Source: Opitutaceae bacterium | GTDB taxonomy: Bacteria; Verrucomicrobiota; Verrucomicrobiia; Opitutales; Opitutaceae | NCBI GenBank assembly: GCA_016794625.1 | Contig: JAEUGY010000058.1 | Location: 1-64,000 of the forward strand | Direction: 5' to 3' | Length of the DNA: 64,000 nt | In this document: one piece after another, positions 28,096 through 36,944 of the stretch | Numbering within the stretch: the first letter of the stretch is position 1 | How the letters are laid out: the number at the start of each line of letters is the position of its first letter | Position numbers and translations under genes: made by a program | The notes under the pieces: generated by a model | The model's database searches: none | The model's input: the letters and a program-made list of their open reading frames with translations, nothing else | Told to the model about the DNA's origin: nothing

Positions 28096-28201
28096 GGAGG
28101 GCGTCGCTCCGTCGACGCCGGTTGCGCGTTGCGTTGACCAAGAGCGTAAGTACGCAGGGTTGCGGGGTTCGTCCCCCGGCGTCGACGGAGCGACGCCCTC
28201 C
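28096..28201. repeat. REPIN-like inverted repeat pair
   Basis: A forward arm at 28096-28119 faces an inverted arm at 28178-28201. Both carry the T/A version of the stem (GGCGTCG with CGACGCC). The forward arm is followed by GGTTGCGCGTT, also seen at 43876. About 58 bp separate the arms. The element fills most of the 290-bp gap between the kinase gene and the NagX-like gene. Confidence 0.8.
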
Positions 28202-28266
28202 ACCCGAGGCGATCCTGCCTTTTGCTGGTCGGACAGAAGGATCCGCCTCACCGCCCCGACCCTCGC

Positions 28267-29406
28267 CTAGATCCGCAGGAACACCTTTTTCCGATACAGC
28301 GCTCCGCACAACGCGACACAGAGCACCACGCTGGTGACCGCAAGCACGAGTCCGCCCAATCCCGTCCAGGCCGCATTCAGGGCGGTCGCCACCTCGCCAC
28401 CGACGAAAAACGAGGACACCGCGCGAAAATCCACCACCCGGCTGACGAAATAAATGAGCAGCGCATTGCTTCCCACCCAGACAAATGGCGTGGCCCACCC
28501 GCGCCAGCCGCGAACGTCGATCAGGCCGTGAAACAGGGCCAGCAGCAGGAAGCTCCAGCCACCGGTCACCAGCACATACGAGGAGGTCCAGATGCGCTTG
28601 CAGATGGGAAACTGCAGGCCCCAGAGGTGCCCGAGCGCGAGCAGGACCGCGCCCGCCACCACGAGCCAGCGCAAGCGCCCGGCCGCGCTGCGATTTTCGT
28701 CGCGCAGAACGCGCGCGGCAGCCAGTCCAAGCAGGGCGGAAACGAGCGCGGGCAGGGTGCTGAGCAGGCCCTCGGGATCATAGTCGCCGTACCAGACTTT
28801 GCCGGGCAGCCAGTGTGCATCCACCCAGTTGGCCAGGTTGCGTCCGCGCGCATAGTCTCCCGCCCCCACCCCGGGCACGGGCACAAAGGTCAGGAGCGCC
28901 CAGTATCCAACCAGCAACGTCGCACCCACCGCCACGATCGTGCGCGGGCGGCACCAGAGGTGGAGCAACGCGGCCGCGACGTACCCCGCCGCGAGGCGCT
29001 GCAGGACCCCGACCCAGCGGATCTGATCCCACCCGTGCGAAATGCCTCCATAGTAGAGCACCCCCAGGGTGTACATGATCAGGCCGCGCACGAGTACGCG
29101 GCGCAACGCCGCGGAGCGTCCTTCCCGCTCGACAATGCGGTCGAGCGAGAGCGGCACGGCCACGCCGACGATGAAAAGAAACAGGGGAAAGATCAGATCG
29201 TAGAACGTCAGCCCTTCCCACGCGGTGTGCCCAAGTTGAACCCCCAGCCACGCCGAAACCGCCCCGCCGTCCAAGCCGCGGAAGGCATCGGCGAGGGCAT
29301 CCGCCCCGACGATCCAGACCATCGTGAACCCGCGCAGGGCATCGACGGAAACCAGTCGTGGCGGCGCCGGCGGCGGGACGGAAGCGGGGGCATTCGGTGC
29401 GTTCAT
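28267..29406 (-). CDS. NagX/HGSNAT-like acyltransferase-type membrane protein
   Basis: A 379-residue inner-membrane protein with about ten hydrophobic segments. The start motif RLVSVDALRGFTMVWIVGAD, together with FYDLIFPLFLFIVGVAVPLSL, is typical of the heparan-alpha-glucosaminide N-acetyltransferase/DUF5009 (NagX) family. These proteins are thought to transfer acetyl groups to amino sugars or to help their uptake. Its ATG overlaps the stop of the sugar transporter gene upstream by four bases, a common partnership in polysaccharide-utilising bacteria. The exact substrate is not known. Confidence 0.82.
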   Translation of the reverse strand: MNAPNAPASVPPPAPPRLVSVDALRGFTMVWIVGADALADAFRGLDGGAVSAWLGVQLGHTAWEGLTFYDLIFPLFLFIVGVAVPLSLDRIVEREGRSAALRRVLVRGLIMYTLGVLYYGGISHGWDQIRWVGVLQRLAAGYVAAALLHLWCRPRTIVAVGATLLVGYWALLTFVPVPGVGAGDYARGRNLANWVDAHWLPGKVWYGDYDPEGLLSTLPALVSALLGLAAARVLRDENRSAAGRLRWLVVAGAVLLALGHLWGLQFPICKRIWTSSYVLVTGGWSFLLLALFHGLIDVRGWRGWATPFVWVGSNALLIYFVSRVVDFRAVSSFFVGGEVATALNAAWTGLGGLVLAVTSVVLCVALCGALYRKKVFLRI

Positions 29407-30815
29407 CGGGAAAACTCGGCCTCAATCTCCTCGAGGGTGCGTCCTTTCGTCTCCGGCAGCCAGAACGCCGCCACGAGGAAGTAACCCACCGAACACACGG
29501 CCCACGCGGCAAACATGACCGCATAGCCGTGGTGCTTCACCACCGGGAGGAATACCGCCGCGATCGCCGTGGAGATGCCTTGGTTGAGCAGCAGGCCCAC
29601 GCCCATGCCGAGGGAACGAATCCGGGTGGGCATGAGCTCCGACAGCGCAAGCCAGACACACACGCCGGGGCCCGTCGAAAAGCCGGCCATGAAGAGCATC
29701 AGGCAGCCGGTCACCAGCACCGCGGCGAGACCGCCGGCCGGCATCGCCCCGGTCTGCAGCCGCCAGAAGACGACGGCCCCCACCCCCAGCGCCACCGCAA
29801 TGCCAGCGGTGCCAAGTTTGAGCAGCGCCTTCCGGCCGATCCGATCCACGAGGAGCAGGCCCAGGAGCGTGAAGACGACATTCACCGCGGTCACCCACGT
29901 GGCCCGGGCCGCCGCCTCCGTCGCACCGAGTCCCGACTCCTTCAGGATCACCACGAGGTACTGCAGGATCGAGTTGATGCCCGTCGCCTGGGTCAGCCCC
30001 AGCACCGCGCAGGTCAGCAGAAACGGAGAAAGGTAGCGTCGCTGCCACAGGCTGCCGGAGGGCGCCGGTCCGGTCTCGGCGGACGCCGGGGCGAGGGACG
30101 CCCGCATCGCCGCAAACTCCCGCTCCGCCTCGTCCCGGTCGCGCGAACGTTCCAGCGCCGTTCGTGTATCCGCCTCTCGGCCACGGCGGAGGAGCCAGCG
30201 CGGCGACTCCGTCACGAGCAGCGAGCCCGCCAGAAACACCACCCCGGGCCAGGCCGCCGTGAGGAACATCGCCCGCCATGCCTCATCCTGCGCCGCCCGG
30301 AGCGCCGCCGCGGCCGTGTCCGTCGGCAACCCCTCCACCCCGGCGGTGTAGTGGCGGCCCACCGCCATGGACACCAGGATGCCGATCGTGAGCAGGAGCT
30401 GGAAACTCGCCGTGCCCCGGCCGCGGATCGTCGCCGGCAGCGTCTCCGCGAGGTAGAGCGGGATGACAAACGCCATCATGCCCGCGCTCAGGCCCTGCAG
30501 GGTGCGCCCGGCCAGCAGCGGAGCAAACCCCTGCGCCAGGACAATCATCGCCACGCTGATCAGAAAGACCACCGCCGAGGCCACCATCAGCCGCTTGCGG
30601 CCCAGCACGTCCGCGAGCACTCCCGCCACAAGGGACGACGCCGTGCCGCCCGCCAGCACGGCCGCCACCACCAGGGACTCCTGCGTCGCCGTCAGCTGGA
30701 TGGTCTTGTTCAGGTAAAGCAGCGCCGCCCCGATGATGCCGATGTCGTATCCATAAACAAAGCCACCCATGCCGGCGATGCCGAGCAGGAGCGTGCGAAA
30801 AACCGGGGGCGACAT
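29403..30815 (-). CDS. MFS sugar transporter (sugar-porter family)
   Basis: A 470-residue 12-helix carrier of the sugar-porter family. Signature motifs are GFVYGYDIGIIGAALLYL in helix 1, GVLADVLGRKRLM between helices 2 and 3, VTESPRWLLRRGR before the central loop, LLLVDRIGRKALL, and the C-terminal PETKGRTLEEIE. Members take up monosaccharides with protons. The start was set at the ATG 30813-30815 giving MSPPVFRTLLLGIAGMGG; the frame stays open 51 codons upstream but that stretch is Gly/Pro/Arg-rich shadow sequence. It forms a two-gene operon with the NagX-like gene. Confidence 0.85.
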   Translation of the reverse strand: MSPPVFRTLLLGIAGMGGFVYGYDIGIIGAALLYLNKTIQLTATQESLVVAAVLAGGTASSLVAGVLADVLGRKRLMVASAVVFLISVAMIVLAQGFAPLLAGRTLQGLSAGMMAFVIPLYLAETLPATIRGRGTASFQLLLTIGILVSMAVGRHYTAGVEGLPTDTAAAALRAAQDEAWRAMFLTAAWPGVVFLAGSLLVTESPRWLLRRGREADTRTALERSRDRDEAEREFAAMRASLAPASAETGPAPSGSLWQRRYLSPFLLTCAVLGLTQATGINSILQYLVVILKESGLGATEAAARATWVTAVNVVFTLLGLLLVDRIGRKALLKLGTAGIAVALGVGAVVFWRLQTGAMPAGGLAAVLVTGCLMLFMAGFSTGPGVCVWLALSELMPTRIRSLGMGVGLLLNQGISTAIAAVFLPVVKHHGYAVMFAAWAVCSVGYFLVAAFWLPETKGRTLEEIEAEFSR

Positions 30816-31164
30816 GGCGGGGGGTGGGTGGGGGCCGCGGGGCGGTGGCCCGGCGGAGCGACCCCGCCGGGCAGGTTCGGTGGACCGCTCTCCGGCGGGC
30901 GGAAAACGGGTTAGGTTGGAAGGCCGTCCGCCGAGGGCCAGCCCAAAAGCGCACCCGCAACCCTTCACCCGCCAATGTCTTGCCCGACTGGAGGAGCGTT
31001 AAGCGACCTGCCGGACACCGTGGCGGCAGTCCCGAGGGAGGCGGATCCGCCCGCTCGTCTCTGCCCGGCCGGCGCGAAGCTTGCAGGCGGGCGGGCAGCG
31101 GGATTCGCTTGAGCACCCGCCCGCCCCGCACCGGCGCCCCCCGCCGCCAACCCCCGCGCCCGCC
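30816..31164. other. Divergent intergenic region, nothing recognised
   Basis: A 349-bp gap between the sugar transporter (minus) and the six-hairpin glycosidase-like gene (plus). It must hold both promoters. The sequence is G/C-rich with CGGCGG-type runs, but no operator shared with other sites, no repeat family copy and no RNA gene was seen. Confidence 0.5.
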
Positions 31165-33333
31165 ATGATCCCGTCTCGGTCATTCGCCGCCTTGCTCGCC
31201 CTCCTCGTCACCCTCGCATCGACGTCCGGTCGGGGCCAAGGGCTCGCACCCGCCCGGGGTCTCGAACCGTTTCCGCAGTTCCTGGTCCCGGGGCAGGACG
31301 CAGCCATGTCCGCGCTCAATCGCATGCATCGCCTGCACTATCCCCCGGTGTGGCTGGACTACCCGCACAAGGATCCTCAGGCCGGTCTGTGTACGCTTTG
31401 GGACGAGTGGCTCACCGGGCCCTGTCTGTGGGCCGATCTGGGATCCTTTCTGGTCTGTGACGGCAAGGTCTCCATCACCCAGCGTCTGAGAAATTCCTTT
31501 CTCAACAAGATCATCGACGTCGAGGGTTACGTCGCGACGCACCAGCACGAAGGCATTGGCCACGTCCTGGGCTGGCCCTTCCCCTACTGGATCAACAACC
31601 CGGGCGCGTGGGGCGTCCACTTCTCCGCCCGCGGAACGGTTTCCGCCGTACTCACCAAGGGCGCACCCGTCACCGTCCAACCGGAGGGCTGGACGCTCGC
31701 CGGCGTGGAAGCGCGGGGGACGGATCCCGAGGGCTGGCGGCTGCGGCTGACGGCGCCGGACGCCAGCCTCACCACCGCCCCGATCTCGTTCGAGGCCTTT
31801 CAGGCGCCGTTCATTCAGATCCGCTGGTCGGCAAAGAACCTCGGCTCCGCCCAGCCGTTTCTGGAGTGGGATACTCCGGAACAACCCGGCTTCACCGCCG
31901 AACGCCGCATGGTCCTGCCCGCGGCAGCCCTGCAGGAGGGCGAGGCGGGTTGTGTCATGGTCCCGCTTCATCGTCACCCGGCCTGGCGGGGCCGCATCTC
32001 GCGCCTCCGTCTGCGCTTCGCCAACGACACGCCCGGCGCGGAGGTGCTGCTGCAGGCGATCTTCACGCAGTACGACACGCGTCATAACATCAACAACTTC
32101 GACTTCATCCGGGGTTGCATCGACTTTTTCCTCTGGACCGGAGACGTCGATTTTCTGCGTCAGGCCCTGCCCAGGATCCGGCTCGCCCTGCGCTACGCCC
32201 AGGCGGAATTCAAGACCCGCGAGAACCTCTGCGTGCTGACGTCGTGGGTGGGTCACGACGGTCGCTCCGGCATCGAGCGCGCGGCCGACGGCTCGGCGGT
32301 CATGAAACCGGGCGTCGGCATCGGCAACAACTACTGGGACCTCCTGCCCTTTGGTCACAAGGACAGCTACGCCACCATCCGCTACTACGACACCCTCGTG
32401 CGTCTCGCCGCGTTGGAGCGGGACATCGACCGTCATCCGGAATGGGCCCTGCCGGCCGGCGAGGGACGTTTCAACCCCGACGACCTCGAGCGTCACGCCG
32501 CCGCGGTCAAGGCCGAGGGCAACCGCCTGTTCTGGAGCGAGGAGACGGGCCGCTTCGTCGCCGGGCCCGACATCGACGGCCGGCGCACGGACTACGGATT
32601 TACGTTCCTCAACACCGACGCTATTCACTACGGCTTCGCCACCGACGCCCACGCCCGCCGGATCATGGACTGGATCGGAGGCCGGCGTATCGTGGAGGGA
32701 GATACTTCGACAGGTGCCGACATCTACCACTTCCGCTTCGGTCCACGCTCCACCACGCGCCGCAACACGGACTACTACTTCTGGCGCTGGTCCAAGGCCG
32801 CCAGCATCCCTTTCGGAGGCCAGGTGCAGGACGGCGGCGCCGTGCTCGGCTGGTCGTACATGGACCTCATGGCGCGGCTCCGCGTCGACGGGCCGGACAA
32901 TGCGTGGCAGCGGCTGAGCGAAATCACCCGCTGGTTCGACGACGTGCAGGCTGGCGGCGGCTACCGCGAGTACTACCGCAAACTTGGGGCCCAGCTGCAG
33001 GGGGACGGTGCGGCCGGCGGGCTCGGGCTGGATCGCGAATTTTTTGAATCCCTGCTCGTGCCCCAGGTCATGCTCCGGGGCTTCCTCGGATTCTCGCCCA
33101 TCGCAAAGGGCTGCCGCATTGAGCCCCGCCTGCCGTCTTCGTTTCCCTCTCTCACCATCGAAGGCATCCGCATCCAGGGCCTCACCCTGTCGGTGACCGC
33201 ATCCGCCGACACCCTCGTCGTCCGCAAACGCTCCGGCACAACCTACTCCCCGTTTGTGATCGAAGCCCCCGGCTACCGCCCGATCCCCCCGGTCGATTGG
33301 TCCACGACCAACGAAATCACACTCACCCGCTGA
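31165..33333 (+). CDS. Exported six-hairpin glycosidase-like protein
   Basis: A 722-residue exported protein. A signal peptide (MIPSRSFAALLALLVTLAS, ending near GRGQG) leads into an N-terminal beta domain and then an (alpha/alpha)6-type region with FDFIRGCIDFFLWTGDVDFL, ALRYAQAEFKTRENL, NNYWDLLPFGHKDSY and DYGFTFLNTDAIHYG. That layout is found in GH78, GH95 and related clan members. A conserved acidic pair could not be fixed with confidence, so no family number is given. The open frame extends 28 codons further up but lacks a signal peptide there. It is divergent from the transporter-NagX operon, which suggests joint use of one glycan. Confidence 0.65.
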   Translation: MIPSRSFAALLALLVTLASTSGRGQGLAPARGLEPFPQFLVPGQDAAMSALNRMHRLHYPPVWLDYPHKDPQAGLCTLWDEWLTGPCLWADLGSFLVCDGKVSITQRLRNSFLNKIIDVEGYVATHQHEGIGHVLGWPFPYWINNPGAWGVHFSARGTVSAVLTKGAPVTVQPEGWTLAGVEARGTDPEGWRLRLTAPDASLTTAPISFEAFQAPFIQIRWSAKNLGSAQPFLEWDTPEQPGFTAERRMVLPAAALQEGEAGCVMVPLHRHPAWRGRISRLRLRFANDTPGAEVLLQAIFTQYDTRHNINNFDFIRGCIDFFLWTGDVDFLRQALPRIRLALRYAQAEFKTRENLCVLTSWVGHDGRSGIERAADGSAVMKPGVGIGNNYWDLLPFGHKDSYATIRYYDTLVRLAALERDIDRHPEWALPAGEGRFNPDDLERHAAAVKAEGNRLFWSEETGRFVAGPDIDGRRTDYGFTFLNTDAIHYGFATDAHARRIMDWIGGRRIVEGDTSTGADIYHFRFGPRSTTRRNTDYYFWRWSKAASIPFGGQVQDGGAVLGWSYMDLMARLRVDGPDNAWQRLSEITRWFDDVQAGGGYREYYRKLGAQLQGDGAAGGLGLDREFFESLLVPQVMLRGFLGFSPIAKGCRIEPRLPSSFPSLTIEGIRIQGLTLSVTASADTLVVRKRSGTTYSPFVIEAPGYRPIPPVDWSTTNEITLTR

Positions 33334-34394
33334 AGCCGTTTCCAAAGCAGCCCGCGGAGCCCTTCAGACAAGGCTTCCTGCTGGCTCGAGGTGGCCTCAC
33401 CGAGGCCGCGGTGTCTTCCCGCGCCACCCACCGCACTCGACCGGCGCGCATGCCACCAGAAAAGTGTCATCCCGCGGATGACACTTCTCGCTCCGCGCGA
33501 GCGGGAATCGACCCCGCGCTTTTGTGTCTGGCTTAGAGTCGCGATGCTATTCCCTGCGGCCTCAGCGAGGCCGCCTACATCGGAAGGTTTCATGCAGGTT
33601 GGAGGTGGCCTCGCCGAGGCCGCGGTCTTTCTCCGTCCCCCCGCCGTACTGGAGGGCGCCGCTCCGTTGGCGACGGTTGCGCGGCGCTGTCCCTCCCGAG
33701 TCCAAGGTGTCCCTCCGCCTCAAGGACCACAAACCAGCGCCCGACCTCAGCGTCCGTCCCCGCGGCGCCGACGGAGCGGCGCCCTCCACCGAAACAGACC
33801 CGCGGCTTCTTCCGCAGCACGGGTTTCCTCTCGTTTCCCAGCACGACAACCGCCGGCCTCACGGGCGCTACGCCACCTGGAAAGTGTCATCCGGCGGATG
33901 ACACTTCTCGCTCCGCGCGAGCGGGAATCGACCCCGCCCTTTTGTGTCTGGCTTAGGGTTGCGATGCCATTCCCTACGGCCTCAGCGAGGCCGCCTCCAT
34001 CGGAAGGTTTCATGCAGGTTGGAGGTGGCCTCGCCGAGGCGGCGGTCTTTCTCCGTCCCCCCGCCGTACTGGAGGGCGCCGCTCCGTCGGCGACGGTTGC
34101 GCGGCGCTGTCCCTCCCGAGTCCAAGGTGTCCCTCCGCCTCAAGGACCACAAACCGGCGCTCGACCTCAGCGTCCGTCCCCGCGGCGCCGACGGAGCGGC
34201 GCCCTCCACCGAAACAGACCCGCAGCTTCTTCCGCAGCACGGGTTTCCTCTCGTTTCCCAGCGCGACAACCGCCGACCTCACGGGCCCCACGCAACTTGG
34301 AGAGTGTCATCCGGCGGATGACACTTGTTGTTCGGCGCGAGCGGGGGAGTGTTTTCCATTTGACTAAACTAAATAGTCAACTAATCGTACGGAC
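33334..34394. repeat. Two tandem copies of a 420-bp composite repeat, with a third edge
   Basis: Non-coding. The hairpin AGTGTCATCC-(C/G)GC-GGATGACACT begins copies at 33463, 33883 and 34303, exactly 420 bp apart. Units 33461-33880 and 33881-34300 are nearly identical. Each unit carries GGCCTC-AGC-GAGGCC (for example 33558-33572), GGCCTC-GCC-GAGGCC (33607-33621), a forward arm GGAGGGCGCCGCTCCG (33651) and an inverted arm ending GCGGCGCCCTCC (33764-33787). Reading frames across it are repeat artefacts. The last 70 bases before 34395 are the tetR promoter region. Confidence 0.88.
34360..34383 (+). promoter_or_regulatory. TetR operator candidate 1
   Basis: A perfect inverted repeat TTGACTA-aactaaa-TAGTCAA (34360-34380) lies 14 bp upstream of the tetR ATG. 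The overlapping 17-mer AACTAAATAGTCAACTA (34367-34383) recurs at 35078-35094 with one difference. This is the expected place for autoregulation by a TetR protein. Confidence 0.75.
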
Positions 34395-35018
34395 ATGGGA
34401 AGGACCTCGGACGCCGATGAGCGATTGAAGGACGCCGCCCTCGCACTGATGTGGGAGGAGAGCTACGGCTCCGTCACGATCGACAACATCTGCAGCCGGG
34501 CCGAGGTCAAAAAGGGCAGTTTCTACTACTTCTTCGATTCAAAGGCCGATCTGGCGGTCGCCGCCTTGGAGAAGATGTGGGAAACCGAATGGAAACCGAA
34601 CCTGGATCGAATCTTCTCATCTTCCGTCGAACCCCTGACCCGTCTGACCACTTATCTGGAAACGGTCTACCAGTCCCAGGCCGAATCTAAAGCACGATTG
34701 GGTAAAGTGTTAGGATGCCCACTCTGCTCCGTCGGCTGTGAGGTCAGCACCCAGGAAGTGGATGTCAGCGCCAAGGTCCGGCTGATCCTCGCCCGCAAGC
34801 GGCGCTACTACGAATCCGTCATTCGCGATGCTCTGGCCGAAGGCTCGATCGAACCCTGCGACCCGGCTCACAAAGCCGACGCTCTGGTCGGGCTGATCCA
34901 AGGGATCGTGACTCAAGCGAGGATCATGAACGACGCGGAAATCCTCCGCGACCTGCCCTCCATGAGCCTGGAGCTCCTTCGGGCCAAACAACCCGCCGCC
35001 GCCCAACCGGTCCCTTGA
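34395..35018 (+). CDS. TetR/AcrR-family transcriptional regulator
   Basis: A 207-residue regulator. The N-terminal helix-turn-helix (about residues 8-55) reads VTIDNICSRAEVKKGSFYYF and then FDSKADLAVAALE, typical of TetR proteins. The C-terminal ligand domain has GCPLCSVGCEVS, with three Cys close together at the place where related redox- or electrophile-sensing TetR proteins keep reactive Cys. It probably represses itself and the thioredoxin-SDR operon, because both promoters share a 17-bp motif. A quinone, aldehyde or oxidant signal would fit the target genes; this is inference. An intrinsic terminator follows at 35039. Confidence 0.85.
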   Translation: MGRTSDADERLKDAALALMWEESYGSVTIDNICSRAEVKKGSFYYFFDSKADLAVAALEKMWETEWKPNLDRIFSSSVEPLTRLTTYLETVYQSQAESKARLGKVLGCPLCSVGCEVSTQEVDVSAKVRLILARKRRYYESVIRDALAEGSIEPCDPAHKADALVGLIQGIVTQARIMNDAEILRDLPSMSLELLRAKQPAAAQPVP

Positions 35019-35038
35019 CGTCCGACCGGGGCCACTCC

Positions 35039-35064
35039 GCGCAGACCCTCCTGCGCGCTTTTTT
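35039..35064 (+). terminator. Intrinsic terminator after tetR
   Basis: The stem GCGCAG (35039-35044) pairs with CTGCGC (35051-35056) around the loop ACCCTC, followed by GCTTTTTT. It ends the tetR transcript and separates it from the thioredoxin-SDR unit. Confidence 0.75.
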
Positions 35065-35077
35065 GGAACCTTTTCTT

Positions 35078-35094
35078 AACTAACTAGTCAACTA
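35078..35094 (+). promoter_or_regulatory. TetR operator candidate 2, before the thioredoxin gene
   Basis: AACTAACTAGTCAACTA matches 16 of 17 bases of the motif upstream of tetR (34367-34383). It lies 59 bp before the thioredoxin start, after the tetR terminator, so it marks the thioredoxin-SDR promoter as a second target of the same regulator. Confidence 0.7.
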
Positions 35095-35152
35095 CTTGGA
35101 ACCCTTCACCTCTCCTCTCCGACGGTACGCCGTCTCCCCACGCCCTTTTCCC

Positions 35153-35521
35153 ATGAACACCACTGACACCCATACTCCCTCCGTCACCCGCGCGTCGTTC
35201 TCGACCCAGGTCCTCGCCGCTTCGCACGTCCAGCCCGTGCTCGTCGACTTCTGGGCCGCCTGGTGCGGGCCGTGCAAGGCGATGAACGGCCCTCTGCACG
35301 AGATCGCCACCGAGCGCGCCGGACGCCTGGCCGTCGTCAAGGTCGACGTCGATGCCGAGCCCGAGCTCGCGGCGGACCTTCATATCCGATCGATCCCTAC
35401 GCTCGTGCTGTTTCGCGATGGCCGGGTGGTCGACACCCTGGTCGGTCTCCGCCCGAAGGCGGACCTTCTGAGTCACATCGATTCCGTCCTCGGCGCCGCG
35501 TCGGCCGGGGTTCTCGCCTGA
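35153..35521 (+). CDS. Thioredoxin
   Basis: A 122-residue thioredoxin with the active site WCGPCK in VLVDFWAAWCGPCKAM. The cis-Pro is in RSIPTLVLF, and the C-terminal helix is standard. It has no signal peptide and so reduces disulfides in the cytoplasm. The start ATG (35153) gives the normal length with a short N-terminal extension. It is followed 118 bp later by an SDR gene in the same direction and is preceded by a TetR operator candidate, so it is probably an inducible stress copy rather than the housekeeping thioredoxin. Confidence 0.9.
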   Translation: MNTTDTHTPSVTRASFSTQVLAASHVQPVLVDFWAAWCGPCKAMNGPLHEIATERAGRLAVVKVDVDAEPELAADLHIRSIPTLVLFRDGRVVDTLVGLRPKADLLSHIDSVLGAASAGVLA

Positions 35522-35639
35522 TCGTTCGTTCTCCCGATTCCACATCCATCTCAACCCGCCGGAGGCGGCTCGGCGGCATCCCTGCCCGCCTCGTCTCCGG
35601 CCCCTCTTTTCTCCGTCCACACCTCATCCTTCGTTCATC

Positions 35640-36395
35640 ATGAAGTCACAAAAGCTCGCGGGTAAAACCGCCCTCGTCACCGGCGCCTCCAAGGGCATCG
35701 GCGCCTCCATCGCCAAGCACCTCGCCGCGGCCGGTGCATCCGTCGTCGTCAACTACGCTTCGAGCCAAGCCGGAGCGGACCGGGTGGTCGCCGAGATCAC
35801 CGCCGACGGCGGCAAGGCGGTTGCCCTGCAGGGCGATGTCTCCAATCCCGCCGACATCGTGCGTCTCCTCGCCGGTACGAAAGCCGCCTTTGGCGGCGTC
35901 GATATCCTGGTCAATAATGCCGGGGTCTACGAATTCGCCGCCTTGGAAGCGATCACGGCGGAGCACTTCCATCGGCAATTCAACCTCAATGTGCTCGGTC
36001 TGCTTCTGACCACGCAGGAGGCGGTCAAGCACTTCCCGGCCAGCGGTGGCAGCATCATCAACATCAGCTCGATTGTATCCAGGATCGCCCCGCCCGGGGC
36101 CTCGGTCTACAGCGCGACCAAGGGCGCCGTCGATTCCATCACGCGCTCGCTGTCAAAGGAACTCGGGAGCCGCAAGATCCGCGTCAACGCCATCAATCCG
36201 GGCATGATCGAGACCGAGGGCACCCACACGTCGGGCATCACCACGGGCGACTTCCGCAAACAGATCGAGTCACAAACGCCGCTTGGCCGGATCGGGCAGC
36301 CGCTGGACATCGCTCCCGCCGCGGTCTTTCTCGCCTCGGACGACTCGTCCTGGTTGAGCGGGGAAACGCTGTTCATCTCCGGGGGGCTGAACTGA
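35640..36395 (+). CDS. SDR-family oxidoreductase
   Basis: A 251-residue classical short-chain dehydrogenase. The cofactor motif TGASKGIG lies at residues 15-22, NNAG follows near 90, the catalytic Ser sits in ISSIVS, the YSATK motif carries Tyr and Lys, and the family C-terminus SSWLSGETLFISGGLN is intact. Its closest relatives are 3-ketoacyl-ACP reductase or glucose-dehydrogenase-like enzymes, but the substrate is not deducible. Together with the thioredoxin gene and the TetR regulator it forms a small unit that looks like a response to reactive carbonyls or quinones. Confidence 0.88.
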   Translation: MKSQKLAGKTALVTGASKGIGASIAKHLAAAGASVVVNYASSQAGADRVVAEITADGGKAVALQGDVSNPADIVRLLAGTKAAFGGVDILVNNAGVYEFAALEAITAEHFHRQFNLNVLGLLLTTQEAVKHFPASGGSIINISSIVSRIAPPGASVYSATKGAVDSITRSLSKELGSRKIRVNAINPGMIETEGTHTSGITTGDFRKQIESQTPLGRIGQPLDIAPAAVFLASDDSSWLSGETLFISGGLN

Positions 36396-36800
36396 TTCTC
36401 CGCACCCGACGAGGAGCCTGCGATTGAACCCAGGATCGACCGCCTTGCTTCCAGTGGAGGGCGTCCCGATGTAGGCGGCCTCGTTGAGGCCGCCTACATC
36501 GGATGGTTTCGTGCAAGGTTGGAGGTGGCCTCGCCGAGGCCGCGGTGTTTCATCGAACCTCCGCCGTCGTGGTGCAAACGCCTCTCTGCGGCCTCCTGGC
36601 CCGCATCCAGATTCACTCCCCCCCTTGAATTCACGGCCCCGGATGCCGTAATTCCACCACAGGCCACCACACGCTTCTCACCCGCCATGCCCACGTTCCC
36701 ATCCCTGCTCCCCCCGGCTTGCCGGCGCCTCACTCGGATACGGATGTACGCAACTGCGCTACGACCCCTGAACCGGGCCGCGGCGCAAGTCAGATCGGAT
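36396..36800. repeat. Palindromic repeat pair downstream of the SDR gene
   Basis: Non-coding. A perfect hairpin with 17-bp arms and the loop GTT lies at 36466-36502 (arm CCGATGTAGGCGGCCTC). After the spacer ATGGTTTCGTGCAAGGTT comes the hairpin GGCCTC-GCC-GAGGCC (36527-36541). The same two-hairpin arrangement with a similar spacer occurs at 33558-33621 and again 420 bp later. A truncated GGAGGGCGTC arm sits at 36456. The rest, to about 36800, holds nothing recognised. Confidence 0.8.
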
Positions 36801-36805
36801 CTGGG

Positions 36806-36904
36806 AGAATGCTCCACCTTCAGCTCCCCCGGAAGGGGCTCCACCTAACCGAACGCGATCGCGTCGGACCGGTTTGGCCCGCTTCCACCGGAGGCGGGCT
36901 TTTT
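36806..36904 (+). ncRNA. Candidate structured leader or small RNA ending in a strong terminator
   Basis: Three hairpins stand in a row: AGCTCC-CCCGGAA-GGGGCT near 36816, CCGAACGC-GATC-GCGTCGG near 36849, and the terminator at 36877-36904. No protein-coding frame accounts for the region. It lies 480 bp after the SDR stop and 120 bp before a small gene and rtcB. It could be a free small RNA or an attenuator leader of the rtcB unit. No known RNA family was recognised. Confidence 0.35.
36877..36904 (+). terminator. Strong intrinsic terminator upstream of the rtcB unit
   Basis: GCCCGCTTCC (36877-36886) pairs with GGAGGCGGGC (36890-36899) around the loop ACC, with one G-U pair, and TTTTT follows (36900-36904). 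It is the best terminator in the window, and no open reading frame ends just before it. Confidence 0.8.
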
Positions 36905-36944
36905 GCTGCCCTCCGCCCGTCGGCCGTCTCGTTCTTTTCCCTTT

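Noticed and set aside
33562..34291. Duplicated 90- to 125-residue open frames on both strands
   Set aside because: They lie wholly within the 420-bp tandem repeat and owe their similarity to it; no ribosome site or protein-like composition.
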